A stretch of 64,000 bases of DNA from CAZSNT01 sp964607765 (GTDB lineage: Bacteria; Verrucomicrobiota; Lentisphaeria; Oligosphaerales; JABHEG01): the NCBI GenBank assembly GCA_964607765.1, contig CAZSNT010000032.1, positions 5,947 through 69,946 of the forward strand, written 5' to 3'. Under the pieces are notes generated by a model that searched no databases, was not told where the DNA came from, and saw only the letters and a list, made by a program, of their open reading frames with translations. Of this stretch, positions 42,089 through 52,199 are shown one piece after another; within the stretch, counting starts at the first letter, position 1, and the number at the start of each line of letters is the position of its first letter. Both the position numbers and the translations under genes were made by a program.

Positions 42089-44455
42089 TCACCGACCGCG
42101 CGCGAGCAGGTATTTGCCCGGCCGGACGTCGAAGCTGATCCGGCCTCCGACAGTCTCGGCAGCCACCGTCTCCCGTTCCGGGGCCAGTCGCGTCACTGTG
42201 GCGTTCCCGAATCCGTCCGGCAACCGCACCTCGAAACGGTGTGTGGCGGCTGAGTCCAGCCGGCACAGACGGGACAGCGGGGGCTTGCGGCTGACGCGCT
42301 TCCAAGGCGGCCGCAGATACTCGGCGTCCGGCAGAATCGTCAGCCCCAGCCCGCCGGGAGCTGGCTCAATGAAGTAGGCGCCCGTCCCCTCGTACGTAAC
42401 CAAGGGCGACGGGCCAACCCCGGCAATGTGCCGGACGTCGCCCCCAATCTCGGCAGGGAGTGTCGCCAACGGCCCGGAGTGCATGACGGTGTGTCCGGAG
42501 ACCCACTCACTGATGCCGCTTTGAAACGACAGCGAGCAGGGCCCGAACGACATGGCCGAGCCGTCGTCCGTCAGATCGAACGCTGCGTAACGCGGTGTGC
42601 TCCGGAACGCTTCCGCCGCGATCCGGAACGCCACAGCTTTCGCCGGCGTACAGTGCAGGTTCAAGTAGTGAGAGCCGCCCATGAACTCGGCGACCGGACT
42701 CAGCGTGTACTGCCACATCGGTGCAATCTGCGCACCCAGAGAGCGAAACAACCGTGCCATGGCCGGGTAGATGTACGATGTGCTGTGGTTGTACATGTTC
42801 TCGAACTCGTAGACCAGTTTCGCCTTGCTCGCAAAACGCCGCCCGAGAACCCAGCCCAGGAAGTAGTATTCGCGGCCGCACTTCTCAAGGTAACCCAGAT
42901 AGTTGTTGCCGCTCAGGTCCGCCGGATGGGCCCAGAACGGCGACTTCACGTCGCGCTGCCCCGGGTAACAGCAGAACGACACGGCCTCGACCGGGCTGTC
43001 TGCCGCCGCCTGGAACACATCCTCGTGCCCTTGAATCATCCGGGGCCAGTTCAGGTTCCACGCCACCGCCTTGTCGCAACCGGTTGCCCGAATCGCCGTG
43101 TGCATGCGTGACAGGTACGCCTTCACGCGGTCGTAACGGTAGCTTGGGAACAGCTGCTCGGGAGCGCCACCCACGCCGTGTGCCTCGCACCAGCGCCTGA
43201 AGTCGTCACGGCAGTTGGCAAATCTGCCGCCCTCGGTTACATCGGCAGCGCGCGGGTATCGCGGCTCATTGATCAGTTCCACCACCGCAATGGCCGGTTC
43301 GGACCGGTAGGGGGTGTCGTTGTAGCGATTGCGGTGGTTCAGCAGCGCCGTAATGTATCGCTCGCTGCAGTCCATAAAATCGGCGTCGAACAGCCACTCC
43401 TCACGCTCGTGTCCCGCCATGAACGAGTCCTTCACGTGCAGCGTCTTCATCTCGTTCATCAGCGTCAGGTACACGTAAATACCCATGTCACGGCAACGCG
43501 ACACCAGGTAGTCGAGGACGTCCAGATAGACGCTGTCGCTCAGGTTGCCGTGGGCATCACTGAAGTCGGACGGCAGCAGATGCAGCCGGACGCACCGGAC
43601 GCCCATCGGCGGCAGGTGCGCCAGGTTCTCGTCAGTGACCCTCTTCAGGGCTTCGGCCGTCTCCGGAATACCGCACAGCTGCAGGCGCCCGCGCCACTCC
43701 CACGACAGCGCGGTCTGGATGTTCACACCCCAAAGCGCAACCTCCGTGCCGTCCTCAACCATCAGCACACCGTCACGGCACGTGATCGGGCGACACGTCG
43801 TGGCGTGCCCAATCCGGTGCTGCGGCATGTCCGTGGCTCTGATCAGCTCGCCCTTCCTCGGACGCGCCAGCTCAAACGAGTCGCTGACTACCTGCGGAAC
43901 GCGCCCCAAAGCAACGACACTCACGTCGTCCAGAAAACTCTCCCCCGGCGCGCCCGTGTAGAGCGTTCCCGTGGCACCGGGAAACCACTCGATCCGGACA
44001 CGGTCGTTCTCGTACGAGTTGAAAAGCACTGTGGCCTCTCGCCACTCGTCACTCGAGCCCACAGCCGTGCGCGCCAGTGTTGCCCACTTCTCAGTCTGGA
44101 CCACCAGCAGGGGGTTGAGTTTGCCGTCGCCTTTTACCCAGGCCGTGACCTGATACACCGTGTTCCTCTGTACCGCGATGAGCTGGTCCAAGTGAATGTT
44201 CGTACTGCGCGTGCCTGTGCGAGCGTACCGCACACACCGGGAGCCGCCGCGACCCGCACCGTCCGCGAGCTCAATGGCTGCGTCGGGCGCATCGTGCAGC
44301 CGCCTCACCCAGGCACCGACCGCATCGTGCTTCGCAAATGCCAGGCCCGGACGCTCGAAGCTGCCGTCGGTTGCGATCGATTGAGCGGCTGTCTGCGCAA
44401 TCATCGCCGCCTCCGTCACCAACAGAATCCCCAACACCGTAGTTCTCGTCGCCAT
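42089..44455 (-). CDS. Secreted GH5-like glycoside hydrolase with N-terminal carbohydrate-binding domain
   Basis: 788 residues. Signal peptide about 1-25, then a jelly-roll domain of CBM4/9 type (about 28-180: DGSFERPGLAF, YQVTAWVKGDGK, SFLDDVSVV). A (beta/alpha)8 barrel follows with strand-4 VVELINEPR, whose Glu397 is the expected acid/base, and strand-7 LVYEFENMY with Glu550 or Glu552 as nucleophile. The C-terminal ~150 residues are beta-rich. The substrate may be a mannan or glucan; this is not determined. ATG 44455 has AGGGAG upstream. A 32-codon gene remnant ends 18 bases upstream. Confidence 0.82.
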   Translation of the reverse strand: MATRTTVLGILLVTEAAMIAQTAAQSIATDGSFERPGLAFAKHDAVGAWVRRLHDAPDAAIELADGAGRGGSRCVRYARTGTRSTNIHLDQLIAVQRNTVYQVTAWVKGDGKLNPLLVVQTEKWATLARTAVGSSDEWREATVLFNSYENDRVRIEWFPGATGTLYTGAPGESFLDDVSVVALGRVPQVVSDSFELARPRKGELIRATDMPQHRIGHATTCRPITCRDGVLMVEDGTEVALWGVNIQTALSWEWRGRLQLCGIPETAEALKRVTDENLAHLPPMGVRCVRLHLLPSDFSDAHGNLSDSVYLDVLDYLVSRCRDMGIYVYLTLMNEMKTLHVKDSFMAGHEREEWLFDADFMDCSERYITALLNHRNRYNDTPYRSEPAIAVVELINEPRYPRAADVTEGGRFANCRDDFRRWCEAHGVGGAPEQLFPSYRYDRVKAYLSRMHTAIRATGCDKAVAWNLNWPRMIQGHEDVFQAAADSPVEAVSFCCYPGQRDVKSPFWAHPADLSGNNYLGYLEKCGREYYFLGWVLGRRFASKAKLVYEFENMYNHSTSYIYPAMARLFRSLGAQIAPMWQYTLSPVAEFMGGSHYLNLHCTPAKAVAFRIAAEAFRSTPRYAAFDLTDDGSAMSFGPCSLSFQSGISEWVSGHTVMHSGPLATLPAEIGGDVRHIAGVGPSPLVTYEGTGAYFIEPAPGGLGLTILPDAEYLRPPWKRVSRKPPLSRLCRLDSAATHRFEVRLPDGFGNATVTRLAPERETVAAETVGGRISFDVRPGKYLLARGR

Positions 44456-44473
44456 CAGCCGGAGCTCCCTCTA

Positions 44474-44572
44474 TTACTCGAGTCCCTTGATACGGATGTT
44501 CTTGAACTCCGCACCGGTGATAAGCGGCTCGACGTTGGTCAGCCTGACTATACCGCGTCCGTCGCCGTCCAT
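44474..44572 (-). pseudogene. C-terminal remnant of a DUF1080/LamG-like carbohydrate protein
   Basis: A 32-codon frame on the minus strand ending in tandem TAA-TAG translates as MDGDGRGIVRLTNVEPLITG, then AEFKNIRIKGLE. The ending 'LTN...GAEFKNIRIK' is the usual C-terminal strand of secreted DUF1080 (3-keto-disaccharide hydrolase-like) proteins, which are several hundred residues long. Everything upstream is missing and is replaced within about ten bases by the CCGGAAAAC repeat cluster starting at 44581. The remnant sits immediately before the GH5-like gene, where an operon partner would be expected. Confidence 0.6.
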
Positions 44573-44582
44573 ACACCGATGA

Positions 44583-44723
44583 CCGGAAAACACACGGTCC
44601 CCGCACCACCAGCCAGACCCCCATGGGTGCGTTTTCCGGACAACACTGCCACCTGGAACCGATGACCGGAAAACGCCTGGTCCGTTCCGCCGCGAACCAA
44701 GCCGCCCCGTGCGCGTTTTCCGG
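44583..44723. repeat. Two CCGGAAAAC...GTTTTCCGG inverted pairs of 57-58 bp
   Basis: Pair one is 44583-44591 with 44631-44639 and pair two is 44666-44674 with 44715-44723. Both are extended outward as GACCGGAAAAC...GTTTTCCGGAC, and GATGACCGGAAAAC precedes each pair. The sequences enclosed are unrelated. With the gene remnant they account for the 493-base gap 44456-44948; the remainder (44730-44948) has no recognised feature except the ribosome-binding site of the next gene. Confidence 0.92.
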
Positions 44724-44948
44724 ACAACACACTGCCCTCGGTTCGTTCTGTGGATGACGTGGACGCACTCGCAAGCTACAGTGCGGTATCAACGGCGGAC
44801 CACCCCATGGGGCAATATGCCGGCGTCCCGGTCGTGACACCCGGCACTTGTCCGCTGTTGGCAGACGCATCCTCGAACCGGTGGTCGTGTGGCTGCAGCG
44901 TCACCACTCGGATGGCGGCTGACAGGCCCCCGGCAGGAGTACCCAGGC

Positions 44949-47159
44949 ATGTTTGCCGCCTACGCACGGTTCATCATACGGTTCCGGTACCTCGTGCTGC
45001 TGATCTGGCTCGTGGTGCTCGGGGTGGCCGTCAGTCGCCTGCCCTCATTCAGGCTGGATACCTCGATCCACCCCTTGCTCGAGGCCACGACAGAGCAGCG
45101 CGCCGCTGTGCGAGACTTCCGACGCGCGCTGCCGCCGCTCCGCGGCAATCTCCTCTGTGCCGTGGAGTGGGACCATCTCATCGGTCAGGCTGAGCTCGAA
45201 GCGCTGGCGGAGTTCGATGCCCGTGCCCGCGGCAACGAGGCCGTCGGGCGCGTGTTCTCGCTGGGCTCGATGATGGTCATCGACCGCCAGGCGGGGATGC
45301 CGATGCCAACGTTGTTCCGCGAAGCCGGCAGGGATCAGACGGCGCTGGAACGAGTGACGCGACACCCCATGTTCGCGCAGTGGCTGCTCTCCGAAGACGG
45401 GAAAGCGGCCGTGGTCGTGATGCTCCTCAGGAAACCCACGCAGATGCGTGCCGTGATGGCCGAACTCAGGGATGCGGCGCCCCCTGGCACGGTCCTCCAT
45501 TTCTTCGCCGGGCGTATGGTGAACGAGACCGTGCGCGCGACCATGCTGCACGACCTCGGGCGTGGACTGGTCGTCGAGATTCTGACAATAGGTCTGCTGA
45601 TGGCGTTTCTGTTTCGCACCGTTCGCGGCGTAGTCATATCGCTCGGCACGCCTTGCATTGCAGTCGTGTTGTTCGCGGGGTTGAGCGCGCCGTTCGGATC
45701 CCTTTCCATCATCGAGATCGCCGTGCCCGGTCTGCTCCTTGTCATCGGCCTGTGCGATGCCATCCATCTGGTCTGTGCGTTTGAGGAGACACGGCGGACC
45801 GTGCCGGACCGACACGAGGCCGTAGTCGTCACCATGGACCACGTCGGCAGTGCCTGTCTCTGGACGTCCGTAACCACTGCCATCGGGTTTCTGTCACTGC
45901 TGACAGCGGATCACGCGGCGGTTCGTGACCTGGCCCGCACGGCCGCGGCCGGCGTCGGGCTCGCGTTCACGGTGGTCATCACGCTCGTTCCGCTCCTGCT
46001 TGCCCTGTGGCCGGTCCGTTCAGCATCGGCGACCACATCGCGCCTGACCGGAGTGACCCGGGCGATGGGCACGAAACCGGTGCGCGCGCTGGCGCTCGTG
46101 TTCCTGGTCGTATCGTCGGCGGGCGTCTCGCGCCTGAGCATCAATTCGCGCTGGCTCGAGGAACTGCCGGCCGATGGGGAGGCGGTTCGTGCACTGAACT
46201 GGTACGAGGACCGCATCGGCGGCTTGCTCAAGATCGAGTTGCACGTAACCGGGCCGGTGACCGAGCCCAACTCGATCAGGGCCTTGGAGAAGCTGCAGGC
46301 GACCGTCCTGCGGGAAGAGGGGGTCACGCGCTGTGAGTCGTTCACACTCGCCATCCGCGAGGTCACAGGCCTGTCGCCCGATGTGACCGATGCCGAATTC
46401 GCTTGGGCAGCTGGGGTGTTGGCCATGGCCGGGCAGCTTTTCCCAAGACATCTGCTGACGGAGGACTTGTCACAAGCCAGGCTCTGCTTCGCCGCGCGTG
46501 ACATGAGCACGAACCGTTATCTGCACCTCAAACAAGTGCTCGAGGCGGAGGCGGAGAAGCTGCCGGCCGGGCTCGCGGCAGAGGTCGCGGGGTATGAACT
46601 CATGGCGCACGAGAGCAGCCGCCTCGTGGTGACCACGATGCTGCGCGGATTCGCGCTGACGCTGGCCGCTGTCTGCGTCCTGATCGGGATCATCTTCCGG
46701 TCCTGGCGAGCGGGAGTGATATCTGTTCTGCCCAACGCCGTGCCCATCCTCAGCGCGCTGGGCGTGACCGGCTGGCTCGGGATCGATCTGCGGATCGGCG
46801 TGGTCATGGTGTTCTGCGTGGGCGTGGGCCTCGCCGTCGACGACACCATCCACTTGCTGCAACGCTTCGTCTGCGAGTCCCGCCTGCGCCCCGATGCCCC
46901 TGTCGGCGAGAGGGTGGACACCTCGCTGCGCTTTACCGGCAGCGCCCTGTTTGTCACGTCAGCCGTCTTGCTCCTGGGCGCTCTGTGTCATCTGCCAGCC
47001 GGCCTGCGCTCACTCAGGGAGACCGGCATCATCCTGGCCGTCATCGTCAGCGTTGCTTACATCGCCGATGTCGCGTTCCTGCCGCGAGTGATCGTCCGCC
47101 GCCTGCATTCCGTCTCGTGGGGCAAGAAGGCTACAGGCGACTCGTCCCGAGTTTCTTGA
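44949..47159 (+). CDS. RND/MMPL-family transporter
   Basis: 736 residues in two similar halves, each with one helix, a large extracytoplasmic loop and about five clustered helices (12 in all). Family blocks are FIIRFRYLVLLIWLVVLGVA at the N-terminus, GLLLVIGLCDAIHLVCAFEE and the second-half copy FCVGVGLAVDDTIHLLQRF, which carry the proton-relay acidic residues, and TSVTTAIGFLSLL / VTSAVLLLGALCHL. Such proteins export lipids or hydrophobic molecules. ATG 44949 has AGGAG 9 bases upstream. Its last 29 bases overlap the convergent lipoprotein gene. Confidence 0.87.
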   Translation: MFAAYARFIIRFRYLVLLIWLVVLGVAVSRLPSFRLDTSIHPLLEATTEQRAAVRDFRRALPPLRGNLLCAVEWDHLIGQAELEALAEFDARARGNEAVGRVFSLGSMMVIDRQAGMPMPTLFREAGRDQTALERVTRHPMFAQWLLSEDGKAAVVVMLLRKPTQMRAVMAELRDAAPPGTVLHFFAGRMVNETVRATMLHDLGRGLVVEILTIGLLMAFLFRTVRGVVISLGTPCIAVVLFAGLSAPFGSLSIIEIAVPGLLLVIGLCDAIHLVCAFEETRRTVPDRHEAVVVTMDHVGSACLWTSVTTAIGFLSLLTADHAAVRDLARTAAAGVGLAFTVVITLVPLLLALWPVRSASATTSRLTGVTRAMGTKPVRALALVFLVVSSAGVSRLSINSRWLEELPADGEAVRALNWYEDRIGGLLKIELHVTGPVTEPNSIRALEKLQATVLREEGVTRCESFTLAIREVTGLSPDVTDAEFAWAAGVLAMAGQLFPRHLLTEDLSQARLCFAARDMSTNRYLHLKQVLEAEAEKLPAGLAAEVAGYELMAHESSRLVVTTMLRGFALTLAAVCVLIGIIFRSWRAGVISVLPNAVPILSALGVTGWLGIDLRIGVVMVFCVGVGLAVDDTIHLLQRFVCESRLRPDAPVGERVDTSLRFTGSALFVTSAVLLLGALCHLPAGLRSLRETGIILAVIVSVAYIADVAFLPRVIVRRLHSVSWGKKATGDSSRVS

Positions 47160-47757
47160 TGGCCGGGCTGGGGTCCTGGAATGGACCCAGCGGGTTCCTC
47201 CTCTTCTCGTGCCGGTCAATCTGCGGCATCCCCCCCCAGATCTTGTAGACAACGACATCGTCACGCAGCACCAGCAAAGCGTTGAACTCCCAACCGCGAT
47301 GGTGCACCTTGCGCCGGAATCCGAACATGTCCAGCAGAACGTTGCCGTACCGGCGGCTGTCACTCTCCCGTATTCTGATCTCCAGGCCCTGGCAGTCCCC
47401 CCCCGCGGCGATACAATCGAGGATGTCAGGGGCGATCCTTCGGCTTCCGCTGTTGCCATCCAGGCGGAATCGGCGGGCGAGATCCAGGCAACTGAGGATA
47501 CTGATGTTCGGCGTCTGGAAGGGGTCGAATCCGAGCTTGCGCAGCTCGTCAGAGTCCGTCCTGTTCAGCTGTATCGCATCGTAGGCGGTTTTGGCCTCGT
47601 GGAACGTGTCCCACGGACAACGCATGGTCTGCCGCTCGCTGGGCAGGAGACTGGTGCATCCGGTGAGAAGCAACATCACCCCCCCGCAAGCGCAACACGC
47701 CACGCTTCTCCCCATCCACGAACCCAGTCTTGTGTTCCCCGGTCTCATCTGCAGCAT
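47131..47757 (-). CDS. Putative lipoprotein, unknown function
   Basis: About 208 residues. The signal sequence ends in a lipobox, MLLLTGC, predicting lipidation at the cysteine and envelope localisation. The mature part contains ERQTMRCPWDTFHEAKTAYDAI, IRESDSRRYGNVLLDMFGF and LLVLRDDVVVYKIWGGMPQID. I do not recognise the family. The start is uncertain: ATG 47757 and ATG 47748 are both possible, the second better spaced from AAGG. Tail-to-tail overlap with the RND transporter gene is 29 bases. A functional link to that exporter is possible but unsupported. Confidence 0.7.
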   Translation of the reverse strand: MLQMRPGNTRLGSWMGRSVACCACGGVMLLLTGCTSLLPSERQTMRCPWDTFHEAKTAYDAIQLNRTDSDELRKLGFDPFQTPNISILSCLDLARRFRLDGNSGSRRIAPDILDCIAAGGDCQGLEIRIRESDSRRYGNVLLDMFGFRRKVHHRGWEFNALLVLRDDVVVYKIWGGMPQIDRHEKRRNPLGPFQDPSPAIKKLGTSRL

Positions 47758-48009
47758 GCCTTCATGCCGGGTCACTACATCCGAGACTGTCGCTTTCTCG
47801 GCAGCATATCGACTCCGTGTTGCCGGGTGGAGGCCACAGATCACGCCCCTATAGATAGCGTAGCACTGCTCGGCCGAATACGCAACGGGCAGCACCGGAC
47901 GCGCAGTCATTCAGAGCCGTAGGTGTTTCCCGGAGAGCAGATTCCCGCAGGGAGCAGGCCTTGCAGGGGCTGACCCCGCCTGGTTCCACAGCTTCCCTTG
48001 TCCCGCTGA

Positions 48010-51000
48010 TCACGGTGCGATGGTGATGACACAGTGCCGCGGCGCGCCCCAGTTGCCCGCGCCGTCTGCCGCTCGGACATGGAACCACCACACGCCGGGT
48101 TGCACATCCTCGAACGCCGCGGTCCGTGCCACGCCGCTCACTTCGGCCGGCGGGGTGGTGTCCTCGTGTTGATCCAACACCCAAGCGTAACCGGTGATCC
48201 CTGTTGCATCCCGCGGCGCACGCCACTCGAAACTCGGCGCTCGGCCACGTCGTGAATACACAACGAAATTGTCCATGTACATCCTGGCTCCGGGCCGACC
48301 ACGTTGTCTGCCCGGACCACCGATGAGAATGCCGAACGGGTCGTGCGCACGCCGCCCGTGCCCCACACGCAGGTCAAGCTCCACATTGAACCACCCTCCC
48401 GGCGGCACCGCACCGTCAACAGACCCCATCCGCGGCCGGACATCGCGTTCCCCGTCAAAGAACAGCTTGTAGACACCGACAGACGGCGCTTCGCCCTCCG
48501 GCAACGTCGACTTGCGGAAGTCGAACCGGATCCAGGGGTACTCCCTTACCGGCACATGCACATCAGCCAACGCATAGAACAGCCCCAGGCTGTCGTGCAT
48601 GTCGGTAAGGCATAGACTGTGTCGCCCAGTAGCCGATGCGGCCCGTGTCCGCGTCGTTTGGACTCCTCCCCAGTTACCCCACGCAGCCGTCCACTCCTCG
48701 AATGTGTGCCGGCACAGGCGCTCCGAAGGAATGTACGTGATATACGGCGGTCCCGGTGACTCCTCGTCCAGAGCGTAGTCCACAGTCCACTCCCACTCGA
48801 GCGGCTTGTCCAAGGCGTTTGCCGCCACGTCTTCCACGGCCAGCGAACACCGCACAACGGCGCCATCGGCAAACGGCGGCACGTCCGGATCCACTGCCCC
48901 GTCCCACACCAGTACGCCCGTCCCCGGATCGTACTGCAGTGCGGGGTCCGCAACATCGTACGTGCGATCGTTCACAACCAAGCGGATGGAGGCGGCATCG
49001 ATGCCCACGTCGTCCCGCAGCCGTACCGCGGTGTCCGCAAGACCGCGACCTGAGGGCGCCGGGGAAATGACGACGGCGACGGGAGGCGTGGCGTCCGCAG
49101 GACGACGCACCCGGAAGCGCAGGTGTTCAGCAGGCGTCCACGAACCGCCCTCGCGACGTGCCCGCACGTGGAACACGTAGTCGCCTTCGGTCAGGTTTGC
49201 GAACTCCGCAACCGTCTGCGTGCCCTCTGCCACGGTGTCCGGCTCGGTCGCCGCTGTCTGGTCCAACACGTAGCTGAACTGCGCGGCAGTGTCCGCGGGC
49301 ACCACCGCCCACGCTATGCGGACAGGTTGGCGTCCGTCCACGGCAGGCATCAGCGTGACGTTGTCGAGGCGGTAAACCAGACCCTCCTCATTGCCCGGAT
49401 ACCCCGTGCTGCAGAACATCAGGTCCGACACGACGCTGTCGGCCAGCCCGTGCGGCTCCAGTAACTGCAGCAGGTCCACGTCTGCGTGATGCCAGCGGTT
49501 GTCGAGCGTCACCCCGTCGGCCTTGCCCAGTACGGGCCACGTGTGGTCGTAGTCCGCAAACTTCAGCGTCCGCCACTCGCCGTCCACACAGAGGTGAAGA
49601 TCCACCCGCAGCGCGTCGGTCGCGCGGTAGTCGAAACTCAGAACGGGGAACTTCCGCCCTGAAAACGGGGCGACAGCGTTCCTGGCCCCGAAGATACCGC
49701 CCAGCCGTGTGTTGGTCAGACGCATCGCGGCCCGGCCCGACGCCGCGCACCAACGGTCGCGGAAAAGGGCCGCGCCGTCCCGGTCGCCAACCGGCTCCCA
49801 GCGCCCCAGACCCGCCTCGAACGTGTCACGGCAACGAAATGCGCCGGCCACGCGCAGTGACGCAATGTGACAGTCCGGACCCTCGCCAGCCGGGGCGGCG
49901 GCTCTGCCGGGCGTAAGCGTCACGTTGCGGAGTTCGCAACGCGCTCCCACGCGATTGCCGCGGAATCCGCAGAGCAGGTAGTGATCGTCGCTGAGAAGGT
50001 CCAGGTAGGCGCGGTCGATGACGAGCTCCTTCTCATCGGCGTACGCCGTATTCAGACCCGCTAGCAGATCCACCGTGGCAGTGTGCCACTGTCCGTCAAG
50101 AACGGGGTCCGGAAAACGCCCTGTCACCGGCGCGCAGTCGTGCACTGCCCGCGGCGCGCTGAAGGTGATGCAATGCACCTGTCCGAGGAGTTCGACGTAT
50201 AGGTTCGCCATGAAGCCGGGCGATGCACGGTAATCGAGCGAAAGCCGGGACGCTTCCCGCAGGTTGTGCCCGGCAATGGGCAAGGGCGTCTGCAGCGTCG
50301 CTCCGGGCCGATCGAAGCAGGCGCTCAACGGTGCGTCGCCTGAGTCGCCAGGCTCTGCCGGATCCCGGTGCGCGTATTGCGACAGATCAGGCGGCGCCAT
50401 CTGGTCCGCTGCGACGGCAACGCGGGCCAGGAGCATGCGGTTGCCCCATGTCCAGATACCGGCCCTGTTCCCGGTCAGCGGCTGGGGGTCGCGGAAGGTG
50501 ATGAAGGGCTTGCCTGCGAGCGAACACTCGATCAGATCCCCCTTCTTCGTCAGGCCCAGATGGTACCAGGGCACGTGCAGTCTCCTGTACGGGAACGAGT
50601 TGCGGTTGTCCGGCAACAACGGAGCCTTGCCCCCGACCACGATCTTGTCCCGCCGCAGGAGCCGAGTCCAGCGGTTTCCCCACCCCGCGAAGATGAAGGT
50701 GTAGCCGCTGTTCAGGTTCTCGCCGTCCGCGCAGATTGTCAGGTTCAGGTCGCCCGGGTTCTTGTAGTCAGGGTCGAACACTGAATCCATGCTGATCGCG
50801 GCGTACATCTCGATGCTCACATCGCCCGCCGTGCGAGCCTTGTGCCAGACCACGGCCGCACGGTCACTCGTGCCGCCGAACCAGGTCCAGCGCGGCTGAC
50901 AGAGCCAGCGCGCCTGTACGCCCCAGGTGCCCGCCGCGCACAGCCAGTCCGTGGGAGCGCGGTGGAACGTATAGTCCAGCACGTTGTCGCCGGCTGCCGT

Positions 51001-52104
51001 CACTCGCTGCGACCATGCTCTCATGTAGCGATCGCCGGCGAAAGACGCCTTCACTACTGGAGGCCGGCGGCCCAAGGCCGGCGGGGCCGGCGCGGTAACG
51101 CTCTCGACCACAACGTCATCGAAGTGAACGTCCCCCGTGCCGTTCGTGCTCAGGCCGATGCGACCGTGCCCGCGCGGACAGTCAACCGGCCCCAGCGCCA
51201 ATGCGCCGTCCACATAGCACACGACCTGCCCGTCGACTGCACAGATGCTCAGGTTGTACCACTGATCGGGGACGAACGCACAGGATCGTGACGACAGCTC
51301 AACAGCAGTGCCGTTGTCACGATGGATGAGAGCCAACTTGCCGCCGTGCCACTGCAACTGCAGCCCGTTGCGCGCGTCGCGGGCGTAAACCAGAATGCCG
51401 CACACGGACGTCGCTGCGCCGCAACGAACTGACGCGGACATTCGGTAGTCTTCCCAGAACCAGTGTCCGGCCAGGCACAGGCCCGGCGCGCCGCGTCCGC
51501 GGAAACAGAACGCGTTCGCACTGAACTCAGGCAGCCCAACGCCCGCGATCGACCACTCCCCGGCAACCGATTCCCAGGCGCCCATCTCACCCGCCACGCG
51601 CATGAAATCATCGCCGAATCGCACCGGTCCCACCGGCTGAACACGGACCTGCCCGACGTCGATCAAAGCCGAGTTGACGCCATGCCCAACTCGTCCGCGC
51701 GCCGTGGCGATCACGGGGCAGGCAGCCTGCATCACAAGTGTGTGATCGATGCTCACGGAGACTGACGTTGCGCGCCGCTTGATCAGGATGTCTCGGCGCC
51801 GCCCATCCCGACAGTCCGGCCGTGTTTCCGTGGCGATCTCCCGAGGGCCGCCGTCGCCGGTCAACACGACCGATACACGCTCGGGGGCGACCACCACTTC
51901 GCATGCGTCCCCCACCCCCGGCACCAATCGGAACCGGATCTTCCCCGTGTCCGGGACGCCACGACTGAACGTTACGGGCGCCACCAGATTGAAGGACGCC
52001 GGGCTGGCACGCTTCAGCCACACAATGGGCTCGGCACACAGCAGGCTGCTCACCCACAGCGTGCCGCAAAAGGCCGCAGTCTTGACTTTTGTGGAATCGT
52101 GCAT
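48010..52104 (-). CDS. Giant secreted multidomain carbohydrate-binding-type protein
   Basis: 1364 residues with an N-terminal signal peptide. Repeated concanavalin/DUF1080-like beta-sandwich segments occur in the first half (RFGDDFMRVAGEMGAWESVAG; WYNLSICAVDGQVVCYVDG; HFDDVVVESV; FITFRDPQPLTGNRAGIWTWG). Three jelly-roll-like modules follow with the recurring theme 'SFDYRATDALRVDLHLCVDG' and 'ADVDLLQLL...RLDNVTLMP'. Two fibronectin-III-like segments carry FSYVLDQTAATEPDTVAEG and YAWVLDQHEDTTPPAEVSG. No catalytic residues are assigned. It is probably a surface or extracellular polysaccharide-binding or structural protein. ATG 52104 lacks a clear ribosome-binding site. It is divergent from the GH16 gene. 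Confidence 0.75.
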   Translation of the reverse strand: MHDSTKVKTAAFCGTLWVSSLLCAEPIVWLKRASPASFNLVAPVTFSRGVPDTGKIRFRLVPGVGDACEVVVAPERVSVVLTGDGGPREIATETRPDCRDGRRRDILIKRRATSVSVSIDHTLVMQAACPVIATARGRVGHGVNSALIDVGQVRVQPVGPVRFGDDFMRVAGEMGAWESVAGEWSIAGVGLPEFSANAFCFRGRGAPGLCLAGHWFWEDYRMSASVRCGAATSVCGILVYARDARNGLQLQWHGGKLALIHRDNGTAVELSSRSCAFVPDQWYNLSICAVDGQVVCYVDGALALGPVDCPRGHGRIGLSTNGTGDVHFDDVVVESVTAPAPPALGRRPPVVKASFAGDRYMRAWSQRVTAAGDNVLDYTFHRAPTDWLCAAGTWGVQARWLCQPRWTWFGGTSDRAAVVWHKARTAGDVSIEMYAAISMDSVFDPDYKNPGDLNLTICADGENLNSGYTFIFAGWGNRWTRLLRRDKIVVGGKAPLLPDNRNSFPYRRLHVPWYHLGLTKKGDLIECSLAGKPFITFRDPQPLTGNRAGIWTWGNRMLLARVAVAADQMAPPDLSQYAHRDPAEPGDSGDAPLSACFDRPGATLQTPLPIAGHNLREASRLSLDYRASPGFMANLYVELLGQVHCITFSAPRAVHDCAPVTGRFPDPVLDGQWHTATVDLLAGLNTAYADEKELVIDRAYLDLLSDDHYLLCGFRGNRVGARCELRNVTLTPGRAAAPAGEGPDCHIASLRVAGAFRCRDTFEAGLGRWEPVGDRDGAALFRDRWCAASGRAAMRLTNTRLGGIFGARNAVAPFSGRKFPVLSFDYRATDALRVDLHLCVDGEWRTLKFADYDHTWPVLGKADGVTLDNRWHHADVDLLQLLEPHGLADSVVSDLMFCSTGYPGNEEGLVYRLDNVTLMPAVDGRQPVRIAWAVVPADTAAQFSYVLDQTAATEPDTVAEGTQTVAEFANLTEGDYVFHVRARREGGSWTPAEHLRFRVRRPADATPPVAVVISPAPSGRGLADTAVRLRDDVGIDAASIRLVVNDRTYDVADPALQYDPGTGVLVWDGAVDPDVPPFADGAVVRCSLAVEDVAANALDKPLEWEWTVDYALDEESPGPPYITYIPSERLCRHTFEEWTAAWGNWGGVQTTRTRAASATGRHSLCLTDMHDSLGLFYALADVHVPVREYPWIRFDFRKSTLPEGEAPSVGVYKLFFDGERDVRPRMGSVDGAVPPGGWFNVELDLRVGHGRRAHDPFGILIGGPGRQRGRPGARMYMDNFVVYSRRGRAPSFEWRAPRDATGITGYAWVLDQHEDTTPPAEVSGVARTAAFEDVQPGVWWFHVRAADGAGNWGAPRHCVITIAP

Positions 52105-52199
52105 CTATTCGACCACAATCAAACTCGGTCGTGGGCCGGCAACACGGACACAACGTACTCGCTCAAACGGCCCCCGGCATCAACCCCGGAGACTTCATC

